In this document: positions 14,688-23,321 of the stretch, in pieces
Numbering within the stretch: the stretch's first letter is position 1
Layout: each line of letters opens with the position of its first letter
The notes under the pieces: generated by a model
What the model was told of the DNA's origin: nothing
Seen by the model: only the letters and a program-made list of their open reading frames with translations
The model's database searches: none
Position numbers and translations under genes: made by a program
From: Polyangiaceae bacterium UTPRO1
GTDB lineage: Bacteria; Desulfobacterota; Binatia; UTPRO1
NCBI GenBank assembly: GCA_002050235.1
Contig: MWST01000011.1
Span: forward strand, 1-64,000
DNA length: 64,000 nucleotides
Direction: 5' to 3'

Positions 14688-16133
14688 GTGACGATCGAGC
14701 GATTGCGGGGAATCGATGCGGCGTTTCTCTATCTGGAGACGCCGAGCCAGCACATGCACGTCACGGCGACCATGCTGTTCGAGCCGGCGCCGCTGCACTT
14801 GCCCGGCGGCGCTGCGCCCGACGCGGCGATGGTCGCGGCGGTCATGGCGGATCGCCTGGCGCACCGGCTCGCGGCCGACCCGAGCTTCCGCCGGCGGCTG
14901 GCAGCGGCGCCGCTGGCGATGACCCACCCCGCGTGGGTCGATGCCGCCGACTTCGACGTCGACGACCACGTGCGGCTGGTGACCTTGCCGGTACCGGGCT
15001 CGCGCGAGCAACTCCGCGAGGAGGTAGGCCGCATCGCGCAGGTGCCGCTCGACCGCCGGCGGCCGCTCTGGGAACTGACGGCGATCGCCGGTGTCGAAGG
15101 CGGGCTCGTCGCCGTCGTCTTGAAGGTGCATCACGCGATGGTCGACGGTGTCTCCGGAGTCGAGCTCTTCGCGCGCCTGTTCGTCGACGCCTGCCTGCAA
15201 GAACCGAAGGGAGCGCCGCCGGTGGCGGTACCGTCGCCGTTCGCGCTCGTTGCGTCGGCGGGAGTCGCGGCGCTGACACTCCCCGGTCGCGTGTATCGAA
15301 CCGTGACCCGCACGCTCGGTGTGCTCGGGCCGGCCGTGCGTGCCGCACTCGGCAGCGTCGCCGCACCGGCGCCGACGCTGCCTTTCTCGGCGCCACGGAC
15401 CGCGCTCAATCGCGCGCTCACGGCCGAGCGCCGGGTGGCGTTCGGCCGCGTGCCGCTCGCCGACATCAAGGAGGTGAAGACGGCGTTCGCGGTCACCGTC
15501 AACGACGTCGTCCTCGGCGCCTGCGCACTCGCGCTCGGCGAGTACCTCCGGGAGAAGGGCGAGGATCCGCAGCAACCGCTCGTCGCCAGCGTGCCGGTCT
15601 CGGAGCACGGCGCCGACGACGCCGCGGCGCCGAACCGCGTGTCGGTGATGTTCGTCGGCTTGCCGGTGCACCTCCGCGAGGCCGGCGAGGTGCTGTGCTT
15701 CGTGCACGCGGGCGCTGCCGGCGCCAAGCGACTCCACGGCGCGCTCGGTAGGGCGATGCTCGCCGAATGGGCCGAACTCGCGCCCCCGGCGATCCTCACG
15801 GCGGCCGCGGGCCTGTATTCGCGCTGGCAACTCGCCGATCGCCTGCCGCCGCCGCACAGCGTAGTGATCTCGAACGTTCCCGGTCCGCCGTTCACGCTGA
15901 CGACGGAGGAAGCGCGACTCGTCGCCGCCTATCCGATCGGCCCGGTGCTCGAGGGCGCGGGCATCAACATCAGTGTCCTCAGCTACGTCGACACGGTGCA
16001 CGTGGGGCTGGTCACGTGTCCGCGGACGGTGCCCGATCCCGCCGAGCTCGCTCGCGGGATCGAGCGCGCGGTTGCCGCCATGCTCGACGCCGCGCGCCGC
16101 CTCGGGACTGCGCCCGAGGCGGCGCGGGCATGA
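14688..16133 (+). CDS. Wax ester synthase / diacylglycerol acyltransferase (WS/DGAT)
   Basis: 481 residues, the usual family length. The catalytic motif HHAMVDG is at residues 148-154. Other family blocks present are ERLRGIDAAFLYLETPSQHM at the N-terminus, VTVNDVVLGACALAL, PNRVSVMF and SNVPGPPF. The enzyme transfers acyl groups from acyl-CoA to fatty alcohols or diacylglycerol, making storage wax esters or triacylglycerol at the membrane. It lies in one direction with the TetR and diiron genes, suggesting a fatty-acid or hydrocarbon modification and storage unit. Confidence 0.92.
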   Translation: MTIERLRGIDAAFLYLETPSQHMHVTATMLFEPAPLHLPGGAAPDAAMVAAVMADRLAHRLAADPSFRRRLAAAPLAMTHPAWVDAADFDVDDHVRLVTLPVPGSREQLREEVGRIAQVPLDRRRPLWELTAIAGVEGGLVAVVLKVHHAMVDGVSGVELFARLFVDACLQEPKGAPPVAVPSPFALVASAGVAALTLPGRVYRTVTRTLGVLGPAVRAALGSVAAPAPTLPFSAPRTALNRALTAERRVAFGRVPLADIKEVKTAFAVTVNDVVLGACALALGEYLREKGEDPQQPLVASVPVSEHGADDAAAPNRVSVMFVGLPVHLREAGEVLCFVHAGAAGAKRLHGALGRAMLAEWAELAPPAILTAAAGLYSRWQLADRLPPPHSVVISNVPGPPFTLTTEEARLVAAYPIGPVLEGAGINISVLSYVDTVHVGLVTCPRTVPDPAELARGIERAVAAMLDAARRLGTAPEAARA

Positions 16134-16169
16134 AGCTCGCGGCACCGACGACCTGCGATTCCGCGCGTC

Positions 16170-16379
16170 CTAGTCTTCGTACTTGAACGATACCTTCAGC
16201 TTGGCGCGGTAGAGCGCGACCTTGCCGTCCTCTACCGTCATGTCGAGCTGGGCGACCTCGGCGATGCGCAGGTCGCGCAGGGTCTTCGCCGCGCGCTCGA
16301 CGGCGATCTTCGCCGCTTTTTCCCAGGAGTCGCTGCTGGTGCCGACCAGCTCGATGATCTTGTACACGCTGTCCGCCAT
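16170..16379 (-). CDS. Dodecin family flavin-binding protein
   Basis: 69 residues: MADSVYKIIELVGTSSDSWE, the AVERAAKTLRDLRIAEV helix and a final LYRAKLKVSFKYED strand. The beta-alpha-beta-beta layout and length match dodecins, which form 12-mers that store riboflavin/FMN. A strong AAGGAGGT precedes the start. It is probably monocistronic. Several flavin enzymes in this window may explain its presence. Confidence 0.92.
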   Translation of the reverse strand: MADSVYKIIELVGTSSDSWEKAAKIAVERAAKTLRDLRIAEVAQLDMTVEDGKVALYRAKLKVSFKYED

Positions 16380-16454
16380 GGGACACCTCCTTCTGACGAG
16401 ATGCCCGGAGACTAGTCGTGGCGGCCGCAGAACGAAACCCCGCCGAGGGTCGGG

Positions 16455-17228
16455 CTAGCCTCCGCGCCGGCAGACGATCAGGATCTCGTCGGCGCGCGCG
16501 AGATCGACGAGCCCATGCCGGAGGGCGAGCTTGCGCTCGAAGCGCAGCGCCAGCGGCATGAAAACGTGGTTGTACCACCAGATCGCAACGCCGCGGCGGT
16601 GGACCAGATGCCACATGCCGTAGTCGACGAGCCGCGACGACTTCGGCTGCATCGAGTGCTCGGCGGTCCGCTCGACGACGAGCCCGTGCGCGGCCAGCAG
16701 CGCCAGGAGATGTTCGGGCTCGTAGCGCCGGCAGTGCCCGACGAGCTCGTCGAGCGTGGTCCAACGATCGGGGTGGAGCGGTATGGACAAGAGGATCGTC
16801 GCGCCCGGCGCCGCGACCCGGGCGAGCTCGGCGAGGGCGCGGTCGTCGTCGTCGACGTGCTCGACGATGTCGAGCGCGGCGACGAGCGCGAAGTGCCGGT
16901 CGGGAAAGGGGAGGGCGGTTATCGAGCCGCGCACCGCGTGGCCTCCGTGCCGCCGCAGGCAGGCGACCGCGGGAGGGCTGATGTCGACGAAGGACGTACC
17001 CGCGATCGGGAGCCGCGGGCGCAGCCCCGGGGCGACCTCGAGCCGCTCTGCCGCCCCGGCCGCGAGATCGCGGACGAGCGGCCAGGTGTTGAAGCGGTCG
17101 GGTCCGATCAAGCGTGCTTCGCGCCAGAGATCGTCGAAGAAGCGCTGGTTGGTGGCGCGGAGCCCTTGGCCGCTGCGCGCGTGCGCCGGCGGCGTTGCGG
17201 TCACGCGCTCCTCGGTGTCCGGCCGCAC
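16455..17228 (-). CDS. Class I SAM-dependent methyltransferase
   Basis: About 257 residues. It lacks the textbook glycine-rich motif I at first sight (LPIAGTSFVDISPPAVACLR) but has motif II/III-like ALVAALDIVEHVDDDDRALA and the post-motif AAPGATILLSIPLHPDRW of ubiquinone/menaquinone-type (Methyltransf_11) enzymes. The GTG at 17228 lies 10 bases after the stop of the upstream dehydrogenase; a GTG at 17204 with GAGGAG in front is an alternative. It is probably translated with the nucleotide-sugar dehydrogenase and may modify a glycan or glycolipid. Confidence 0.75.
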   Translation of the reverse strand: MRPDTEERVTATPPAHARSGQGLRATNQRFFDDLWREARLIGPDRFNTWPLVRDLAAGAAERLEVAPGLRPRLPIAGTSFVDISPPAVACLRRHGGHAVRGSITALPFPDRHFALVAALDIVEHVDDDDRALAELARVAAPGATILLSIPLHPDRWTTLDELVGHCRRYEPEHLLALLAAHGLVVERTAEHSMQPKSSRLVDYGMWHLVHRRGVAIWWYNHVFMPLALRFERKLALRHGLVDLARADEILIVCRRGG

Positions 17229-17238
17229 GCGCTCGCCG

Positions 17239-18882
17239 CTACGCCGACTCGCGCACTTCCTTCTTGAGGCGCTGGATGTGACCGCGACCGAGCCCCTTCA
17301 CCTCGCACCCGAGCTCGAAGAGGCGGCGGATCTTCGCGTCGTCGAGGATGCCGAAGCAGTCGACGACGGCTACGGGTCCGCCCGCCATCTTCACCAGCTC
17401 CTCGGGTTCGAGGGCGAGATAGGGTTCGTGCGGGACGGCCAGCACGACGGCCTCCACGCCCTTCAGCGTCGCACCGAGATCGGAGTGTATGCGCAGATCC
17501 TTCAGGTGGTCTTGGTTGCGGAAGAAGCGCGACAACGAGTGGCCGGGCGCAGGGTAGTCGTCCTGCGCTTCGAACTCCCACCAGTGCTCGACGTAGGGAT
17601 CGTGGACGCGCACGTCGGCGCCCATCTCGGTGAGCCGCCGCACGACCACCTCCGAGCCCGAATAGCGCGTGTCGCCGACGTCCTGGCGGTAGCTCGCACC
17701 GAGGAGCGCGACCTCGGCGCCGGCGATGTAGCGGCCCATGTTGCGGAGCGCGTCGCGGGTCAAGGTCGCGACGTGGAGGCCGCGGGTGTCGTTGATGTCG
17801 ATGGCGGCGGTGCTCATCTTGAAGACCTGATCGCCGTCGTCGAAGCCGAGGATGTGCTTGTAGGCCCAGTAGCCGAGGCCGCCGTCCTTGGGCAGGCAAT
17901 AGCCGCCGATGCCGGGGCCCGGGAAGATCATGTTGCTGTGGGTCGGGCGCACCTTGATCGCCTTGATGACCTTCACGAGATCGACGCCGTTGCGCTCCGA
18001 GAAGAGGCTCCACTCGTTGAGGAACGCGAGGATGGTGGCGCGGTACGAGTTCTCGACGATCTTGGCGGTCTCCGACTCGATCGGCCGGTCCATGACCGTG
18101 AGCGGAAACTTCTCGGTGTTCAGCACCTCGTTCAAGAACCTGACGACACGCTCGCGGGCCTCGGCGTTGACGCCGCTGCAGACACGCCAGAAGTCGCGGA
18201 TGCTCGCCACGTACTCGCGGCCCGGCATGACGCGTTCGTAGCTGTGGGCGAGCAGCGGCTCGCTCGCTATGCCGCGCGCCGCGAACGCTTTCAGGAGGAT
18301 CGGCATGGCCACGAACTCGGTCGTGCCCGGGGCGACGGTCGTTTCTATGAGCGTGAGGCAGTGCGGCCGGATCTTCTCGCCGATCGTCTTGATCGTGGCC
18401 TCGAGGGCCGCCATCTCGACCTCGCCAGTGCGCATCTGCCCGAGGTCGTGCTTCGAGTAGTCGCACTGCACGTCGACGACGACGCAGTCGGCGAGGGCGA
18501 GGCAGTCGGAATTGAAGGTGGCGGTGAGCGTCTTCTTGTCGCGGACACAGCGGCGGATCATCGGATCCACCTCGGGGTCTTCCGCCTTCACGGGCGACTC
18601 GCCGCGGTTCAGGAGCGGGATCTTCCAGTAGCTCCGTGAGCTCGGACGCTGGCAGCCGATGACGAACTTGCTCGGCTTCCCGGTCTTCTTGTCGACCGTG
18701 TCGGCGACGATCGCCGCCATCACGGCGCCGACGAAGCCGACGCCCATGACGACGACGACTTCCTTGCCCTCGGTCCGGGCGGCCTTGGCGAGGCTTTCGA
18801 GCCGCTTCATCTCGGCGGCATATTCCTCGCGCGTCGGGAGGGGGAACGCTTCTCCAGCGGGACTCACCGACTTCTCGATCAT
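17239..18882 (-). CDS. UDP-glucose/GDP-mannose dehydrogenase family protein
   Basis: 547 residues, longer than the usual 430-450. After about 40 extra N-terminal residues comes the NAD-binding VVVMGVGFVGAVMAAIV. The catalytic cysteine is C329 in GPGIGGYCLPKD. The C-terminal domain is present (GAEVALLGASYRQDVGDTRY, then VRVHDPYVEHWWEF). Such enzymes oxidise the C6 hydroxyl of a nucleotide sugar to a uronate for surface polysaccharides. CAGGAG precedes the start by about eight bases. The following methyltransferase is close enough for one transcript. Confidence 0.88.
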   Translation of the reverse strand: MIEKSVSPAGEAFPLPTREEYAAEMKRLESLAKAARTEGKEVVVVMGVGFVGAVMAAIVADTVDKKTGKPSKFVIGCQRPSSRSYWKIPLLNRGESPVKAEDPEVDPMIRRCVRDKKTLTATFNSDCLALADCVVVDVQCDYSKHDLGQMRTGEVEMAALEATIKTIGEKIRPHCLTLIETTVAPGTTEFVAMPILLKAFAARGIASEPLLAHSYERVMPGREYVASIRDFWRVCSGVNAEARERVVRFLNEVLNTEKFPLTVMDRPIESETAKIVENSYRATILAFLNEWSLFSERNGVDLVKVIKAIKVRPTHSNMIFPGPGIGGYCLPKDGGLGYWAYKHILGFDDGDQVFKMSTAAIDINDTRGLHVATLTRDALRNMGRYIAGAEVALLGASYRQDVGDTRYSGSEVVVRRLTEMGADVRVHDPYVEHWWEFEAQDDYPAPGHSLSRFFRNQDHLKDLRIHSDLGATLKGVEAVVLAVPHEPYLALEPEELVKMAGGPVAVVDCFGILDDAKIRRLFELGCEVKGLGRGHIQRLKKEVRESA

Positions 18883-19211
18883 CGATCTATCTCCTGGGGG
18901 ATTGGGTGCGTCGTTTTGGCGCAGATGGAGCCGAGACTCCTAACACCGTTGGCAAAGCGTCCTCAATGGTAGCTGCCTCCAGTTGCATCGTCAGCGCCCG
19001 ATTTTTTCGAGCGTGAGGCCTTGCCCGACGGGGGCCGACGATCTCGTCGCCGTCCGCCCACGGTTCGTCGGGCGCGCGGCCGGCTTCCGGCAAGGCCGCC
19101 CGAGTCGCCCGCACGCCGAGAGAAGCCGGCCAGTCCGTAACCGCAGCGACTACCGGTTGAACCGAAGCAGTATCGCCTGCTTCGCTTGCGCACCGGGAGG
19201 AGGCGGCGCTA
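18883..19211. other. Intergenic region upstream of the nucleotide-sugar dehydrogenase
   Basis: About 330 bases between two minus-strand genes. The half next to 18882 should hold the dehydrogenase promoter; the ribosome binding site is at its edge. I see no ORF with coding character, no strong hairpin and no known regulatory motif. Confidence 0.4.
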
Positions 19212-19661
19212 CTAGCCGGCGTCCTCTGCGAGCGGGTCGGTCGCTAACGCTCCGCCCACCGCCGGCGGTGCCATCGGTGCTGCCGGGGCGGATGCGCCGG
19301 TCGGCGGCGGTGCCGCTGCGGGAGCCCTGGTGCCGAGCAACCGCTGGTCGAGGACGCGGGTGTCGATCTCCTTCATGTTCGGGCCGCAGAGCTCGTCGGC
19401 TCCGGACACGAAGTGGTCGAGGAATTCACGGTAGTCCGTTGCCATCTTGCCCAGCAGCTCGGCGCTCTTCCCGAAGTGGTGCTTGGTCTGGTCGCGGTAG
19501 CGCATGAGCTCGGAGCGCGCCGCGACGAGATCGGCCTCGAACTTGGCGGCGCGCTTCGCGGCGGTGCCGCGAGTGCGTTCGTAGAGAACGCCGAGGAATG
19601 CCCCGACGATGGTGCTCGGAATCAGGATCAGCCAGGGGGAAAGCAGGGTGTCCACGGCCAT
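19212..19661 (-). CDS. YhcB/DUF1043-like membrane-anchored coiled-coil protein
   Basis: 149 residues. One N-terminal transmembrane segment (LLSPWLILIPSTIVGAFLGV) is followed by a helical region (KRAAKFEADLVAARSELMRY, HHFGKSAELLGKMATDYREF) matching DUF1043/YhcB (ZapG), and then an Ala/Pro-rich tail. E. coli YhcB is an inner-membrane protein linked to cell division and envelope biogenesis. The start at 19661 has GAGGAGG directly upstream; longer readings are not protein-like. Confidence 0.78.
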   Translation of the reverse strand: MAVDTLLSPWLILIPSTIVGAFLGVLYERTRGTAAKRAAKFEADLVAARSELMRYRDQTKHHFGKSAELLGKMATDYREFLDHFVSGADELCGPNMKEIDTRVLDQRLLGTRAPAAAPPPTGASAPAAPMAPPAVGGALATDPLAEDAG

Positions 19662-19788
19662 GCCTCCTCTCCAGTCGCGGCGGCAGAAATACAACGCGCA
19701 GCGAGGAACGCAACCGCGCCCCGGGCCCACCGCCGATCCGCCGCCGCTCGTAGCCCTATCGGGGCGTCGGGAACGCCGCCGCGTTCGT

Positions 19789-20541
19789 TCAGCGACGCTC
19801 TTGAAGCTTGGCGAGCAGGCGCAGGATCTCCAGGTACAGCCAGACGAGCGTGACCAGGAGCCCGAAGGCGCCGTACCACTCCATGTACTTGGGCGCGCCG
19901 CGCTCGGCACCGTGCTCGATGAAGTCGAAGTCGAGGACGAGGTTCAGCGCCGCGACGCCGACTACCAGCACGCTGAAGACGATCCCGGCGGTGCCGCTCG
20001 AACGGACCATCGGCATGCCGGCGCCGAACCAGCTCATCGCCAAGTCGATCAGGTAGACGAGCGCTATGCCTCCGGTCGCCGCGAAGACGCCGAGCTTGAA
20101 GTTCTCCGTCGCTCGCACGAGACCCGAGCGGTAGGCGAGGAGGAGGGCGCCGAGCGTGCCGAAGGTGAGGAACACCGCCTGACTCACGAGCCCGGGAAAG
20201 CGTGCGTCGAAGGCCACCGAGATGCCCCCGAGCGCCAGGCCTTCGAGGGCCGCGTACATGGGTGTCGTCGTGCCGGCCCACTCCTTCTTGAAGATCGTCA
20301 CCGCGGCGAGCAGGAGGCCGCCGAAGACGCCGACCATCGTGAACAGCGGGATGCGGGGATCGGCGACGCCGAGGTTCCAGGTGTAGGACGCCGCGACCAT
20401 CAGGATGAGGAGCGCGAAGCCGGTCTTGTTGACGGTGCCCTGGATGGTCATGACCTCGTCGCCGAGTCCGGCGCGGGTGTCGCGAAAGACCGCGTCGGTG
20501 AGGGCGGGGTTGCTCGAGCGCATCGCGATGGAGTTGGCCAT
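19789..20541 (-). CDS. Bax inhibitor-1 / YccA family membrane protein
   Basis: 250 residues with about seven transmembrane helices: TGFALLILMVAASYTWNLGV, LFTMVGVFGGLLLAAVTIF, ALGGISVAF and GIVFSVLVVGVAALNLVL. The motif LNLVLDFDFIEHGAERG is characteristic of the YccA/Bax-inhibitor branch common in actinobacteria and proteobacteria. Family proteins are proton- or ion-leak channels and interact with membrane proteases; the role here is unknown. The gene lies 127 bases upstream of the YhcB-like gene on the same strand. Confidence 0.88.
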   Translation of the reverse strand: MANSIAMRSSNPALTDAVFRDTRAGLGDEVMTIQGTVNKTGFALLILMVAASYTWNLGVADPRIPLFTMVGVFGGLLLAAVTIFKKEWAGTTTPMYAALEGLALGGISVAFDARFPGLVSQAVFLTFGTLGALLLAYRSGLVRATENFKLGVFAATGGIALVYLIDLAMSWFGAGMPMVRSSGTAGIVFSVLVVGVAALNLVLDFDFIEHGAERGAPKYMEWYGAFGLLVTLVWLYLEILRLLAKLQERR

Positions 20542-20588
20542 GGCCGCTGTCTAGCACGATACCGCCGGAAGCGTGTAGCTCACGGGAG

Positions 20589-21299
20589 ATGGCGCCCGCG
20601 ACATCCTCGCCGCTGGGTCTCGCCGCCCGGGCGACGCTCGGAGCCCTGCTGCAGCCGGCGCTCCTCGCCGTGTTCCTCCTCTACCCGCCGGGGACCCTGG
20701 CCTGGCGGGCGGCCTGGGTGCTGGTCGCCGTGTCCTTCGTCGCGGCGAGTGCGAGCATGCTGGCGCTCGCGCGCACGCAGCGGGCGCTCCTCATCGAACG
20801 CCTGCGGCCGCCGCTGCAACGCGGGCAGCCGGGCGCCGACAAGATTCTCGTGCTGAGCTTCGCCGCGGCCTTCTTCGGTGCCATCCGTTTCGTCCCCTAC
20901 GACGTGTTCATGCTCCATTGGCTGCCGCCTCCGGGGCCAGTAGCAGCCGGGCTCGGGCTTGCGCTGGTGTCGGCGGGCTGGGGGCTCGTCGCGGCGGCGA
21001 TGCACGCCAACGCTTTCGCCGTGCCGGCCGTGAAAGCGCAGCGCGAGCGCGGGCAGCGCGTCGTCGACCGCGGTCCGTACGCGGTGGTCCGGCACCCGAT
21101 GTACGCCGGCGCCGCGGCGCTCCTCGTCGGCACGCCGCTCTGGCTGGGGTCGACGGCGGGCGTGCTCGTAGCGCTCGTGCCGATTGCGCTCCTGGCACTC
21201 CGTATCGCTCTCGAGGAGCGCTTCCTGCGCCGCGAACTGCCCGGCTACGAGGCCTACGCGGCGCGCGTGCGGGCGCGGCTCGTGCCCGGGGTGTGGTGA
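20589..21299 (+). CDS. ICMT/PEMT-like membrane methyltransferase
   Basis: 236 residues with four to five hydrophobic segments. The C-terminal SAM site is typical of the isoprenylcysteine carboxyl methyltransferase / phospholipid methyltransferase fold: VVDRGPYAVVRHPMYAGAAA and LEERFLRRELPGYEAYAARV. Bacterial members methylate membrane-embedded lipids or remain uncharacterised. It is transcribed away from the Bax-inhibitor-like gene and converges on the epimerase. Confidence 0.82.
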   Translation: MAPATSSPLGLAARATLGALLQPALLAVFLLYPPGTLAWRAAWVLVAVSFVAASASMLALARTQRALLIERLRPPLQRGQPGADKILVLSFAAAFFGAIRFVPYDVFMLHWLPPPGPVAAGLGLALVSAGWGLVAAAMHANAFAVPAVKAQRERGQRVVDRGPYAVVRHPMYAGAAALLVGTPLWLGSTAGVLVALVPIALLALRIALEERFLRRELPGYEAYAARVRARLVPGVW

Positions 21300-21311
21300 G
21301 GCGTCCGCTCG

Positions 21312-21346
21312 CGGGGTGCCGCGCGAACAACCGGCGCTGCGGCTAC
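21312..21346. repeat. 35-bp direct repeat, copy 1
   Basis: Begins CGGGGTGCCGCGCGAACAAC and matches 21387..21421 at 34 of 35 bases, with a 75-base period. It sits just after the methyltransferase stop, in the convergent gap. Function is unknown; it may be a REP-like element. Confidence 0.7.
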
Positions 21347-21386
21347 CCCCGGAACGGAGCGAACCGCCGGCTCTCGTGCTTGCGCA

Positions 21387-21421
21387 CGGGGTGCCGCGCG
21401 AACAACCGGCGCTGGGGCTAC
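21387..21421. repeat. 35-bp direct repeat, copy 2
   Basis: Second copy of the repeat at 21312. Its last bases overlap the 3' end of the epimerase gene. Confidence 0.7.
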
Positions 21422-22410
21422 GTTGTCGGCCCCGGAGTGCCGGGTACGATGCCGCTGGCTCGTGCCCAGGCCTCGATCCGTCGCATGCCCTCCGCGAGAT
21501 CGACGGCCGGGCTGTAGCCGAGCCGGGCGCGAGCCTTCGCGATCGAGTAGCCGCCGCGGCGCGCGACGTAGCGGGCCGCGGCCGGCGTCACGTCGGAGTC
21601 GCCGAGCAGGCGCCCGAGGGTCGCCGCGAGCGCTACTACGAGCGCCGTCGGGGCGACCGGCACGCTCGCCTTGCCGAGCATGCGCGCGTAGTGGCCGAAG
21701 AAGACGTTCGCCGTGATGGTGTCACCGCCGGTCACCGTAAAGATATGCCCGGCGGCCTCCGGTGCGCCGCCCGCACGCACGATCCCGTCCACCAGGTCGT
21801 CGACGAATACCGGCGAGAGGTGGCCCTGGCCCATCGCCGGGAGGACCATGCGTCCGGCTGCGATCGTACGCAGCGGCGACAGCGTCCAGAAGTGAGAGTC
21901 GGGGCCGTAGACGTCGCCGGGTCGCACGATGGTGCAGGGAACCTCGCCCGCGGCGTGGGCTTGGAGGACGAGCTGTTCGCTGGCGATCTTCGTATCGACG
22001 TACGGCACGCCGTTCGGCCGCAGCGGATACCGTTCGTCGACCCCGTCGGGGTAGTCGAAGCCGAAGGCGACGATCGAGGAGAGGTGCACGAGCCGGCCGA
22101 CGCCGGCGGCGGCGGCGGCATCGAGCACGTGGCGCGTCGCCAGGCAGTTGGCGCGCCAGAACGCCGCCTCGTCGCTGCCCATGCCGACGAGCGCCGCCGT
22201 GTGGACGACGAGATCGGCGCCCGCGAATGCCCGCTGCCAGTCGCCGGGCGCGGTGAGGTCGCCTGCCAGCACTGCGAGAGCCGGTTCGGCGCGGAGATCG
22301 ACGCCGGTCACGCGGACGCCGGCGGCGCGGTAGTGCGCGGCCAGGCGTCGGCCGATGAAGCCGAGGGCGCCGGTGATGCAGACGTGACGGGGCGAGCTCG
22401 CAGGGGTCAT
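21418..22410 (-). CDS. NAD-dependent epimerase/dehydratase (extended SDR)
   Basis: About 330 residues. CITGALGFIGRRLAAHYRAA gives the GxxGxxG nucleotide site, LVHLSSIVAFG the catalytic Ser region, and YVDTKIASE the YxxxK pair. TIVRPGDVYGPDS and FVDDLVDGIVRA are typical of sugar- or sterol-type extended SDRs. The ATG at 22410 is chosen; a GTG at 22434 is an alternative. No neighbouring glycan genes specify the substrate. 3-beta-hydroxysteroid-dehydrogenase-like activity is equally possible. Confidence 0.82.
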   Translation of the reverse strand: MTPASSPRHVCITGALGFIGRRLAAHYRAAGVRVTGVDLRAEPALAVLAGDLTAPGDWQRAFAGADLVVHTAALVGMGSDEAAFWRANCLATRHVLDAAAAAGVGRLVHLSSIVAFGFDYPDGVDERYPLRPNGVPYVDTKIASEQLVLQAHAAGEVPCTIVRPGDVYGPDSHFWTLSPLRTIAAGRMVLPAMGQGHLSPVFVDDLVDGIVRAGGAPEAAGHIFTVTGGDTITANVFFGHYARMLGKASVPVAPTALVVALAATLGRLLGDSDVTPAAARYVARRGGYSIAKARARLGYSPAVDLAEGMRRIEAWARASGIVPGTPGPTT

Positions 22411-22744
22411 GGTAGCGCTTTTCTCTCGGCCCACGCATGTAGCAGAATCGGCGCGAGCCTGTCACAGGGCCGACGCTCCCGGACCGCCGCGCCAGCCCGT
22501 CCCGGTAGGGAGCCGGCGCCGCGAGCGGCGCCGGCTCGCAGCGATCGTTGCGCCGGTGCGAAGCGCTGCCGGCGAGAAGCGGTTGTACTGTCGACCGTCG
22601 GCTGCTAGTGCGGCCTGCCACCGACTGTCCGGTGCGCTCTTTCGCTTCCGTACTCAGCGACGCTTCATCGGTGTTCCGACGCGCGTGGATTCGCCACGCG
22701 GGCCGCGAGCCCCGCGACTCCGCAACCCAGTTAGAGGAGCCGCT
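22411..22744. promoter_or_regulatory. Divergent region between the epimerase and RRM genes, with a perfect hairpin
   Basis: The gap holds a perfect 13-bp inverted repeat (arms 22510-22522 and 22525-22537, GAGCCGGCGCCGC with its complement). No T-tract follows. The remaining 200 bases before the RRM start form a long GC-rich leader without coding character. Promoters for both genes must lie here, but none is recognisable. Confidence 0.45.
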
Positions 22745-23041
22745 ATGGGACGGAAGCTCTACGTAGGCAACCTCGGATTCGACGTCACTAACCAGGAGCT
22801 GCAGGACACGTTCGCCGAGGTCGGCGCCATCGAATCGGTGGCCGTCATAACCGAGCGCGACACCGGAAGGAGCCGCGGCTTCGCCTTCGTCGAGATGGCG
22901 TCGAACGCCGATGCCCAGAAGGCGATCCGGGAGCTCGACGGGCGTGAGATCAAAGGCCGCGCCATCCGCGTCAGTGAGGCCCAGGAGCGTCAAGGCGGCG
23001 GTGGCCGTCGCGGACCCGGCGGCGGCGGACGTCGCTGGTAA
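22745..23041 (+). CDS. RNA-binding protein with a single RRM domain
   Basis: 98 residues. RNP2 is KLYVGNL (residues 4-10) and RNP1 is SRGFAFVEM. The tail is Gly/Arg-rich (GGGGRRGPGGGGRRW). This is the layout of bacterial Rbp proteins, small RNA chaperones often induced by cold or stress. The start has GAGGAG six bases upstream. It is probably monocistronic, and the long GC-rich leader may allow its own regulation, which is inference. Confidence 0.92.
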   Translation: MGRKLYVGNLGFDVTNQELQDTFAEVGAIESVAVITERDTGRSRGFAFVEMASNADAQKAIRELDGREIKGRAIRVSEAQERQGGGGRRGPGGGGRRW

Positions 23042-23321
23042 TAGCGCATCGAGGCTCCGGCCACTGCCGCCGCTACGCAGATCGCGCTCCGACACGCCCG
23101 CAGGCGCCGCCTCCGCAGCGCCTGGTCGTCGTGTCCGAGCCCGCGCTCGCGGACGCGCGCGGACGGCGTCGAGGACTGCGGTGCCGTCGTGCGGGTCACC
23201 GGCGGCGGTCGTTGCCGGACGCGCCGCGGGCGCTGCGATCGGGTGCCCGGGCTCGGCTGCGTCCCGGGTGGAACGCGCCGGGAGGCTGGGCTATGCATCC
23301 GCACTTTCGAAGGAGGCTCGC

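Noticed and set aside
22510-22537. 13-bp perfect inverted repeat as a terminator for a neighbouring gene
   Set aside because: It lies between divergent genes, upstream of both, and has no T-tract, so a terminator role is not supported; it is only described as a structure.
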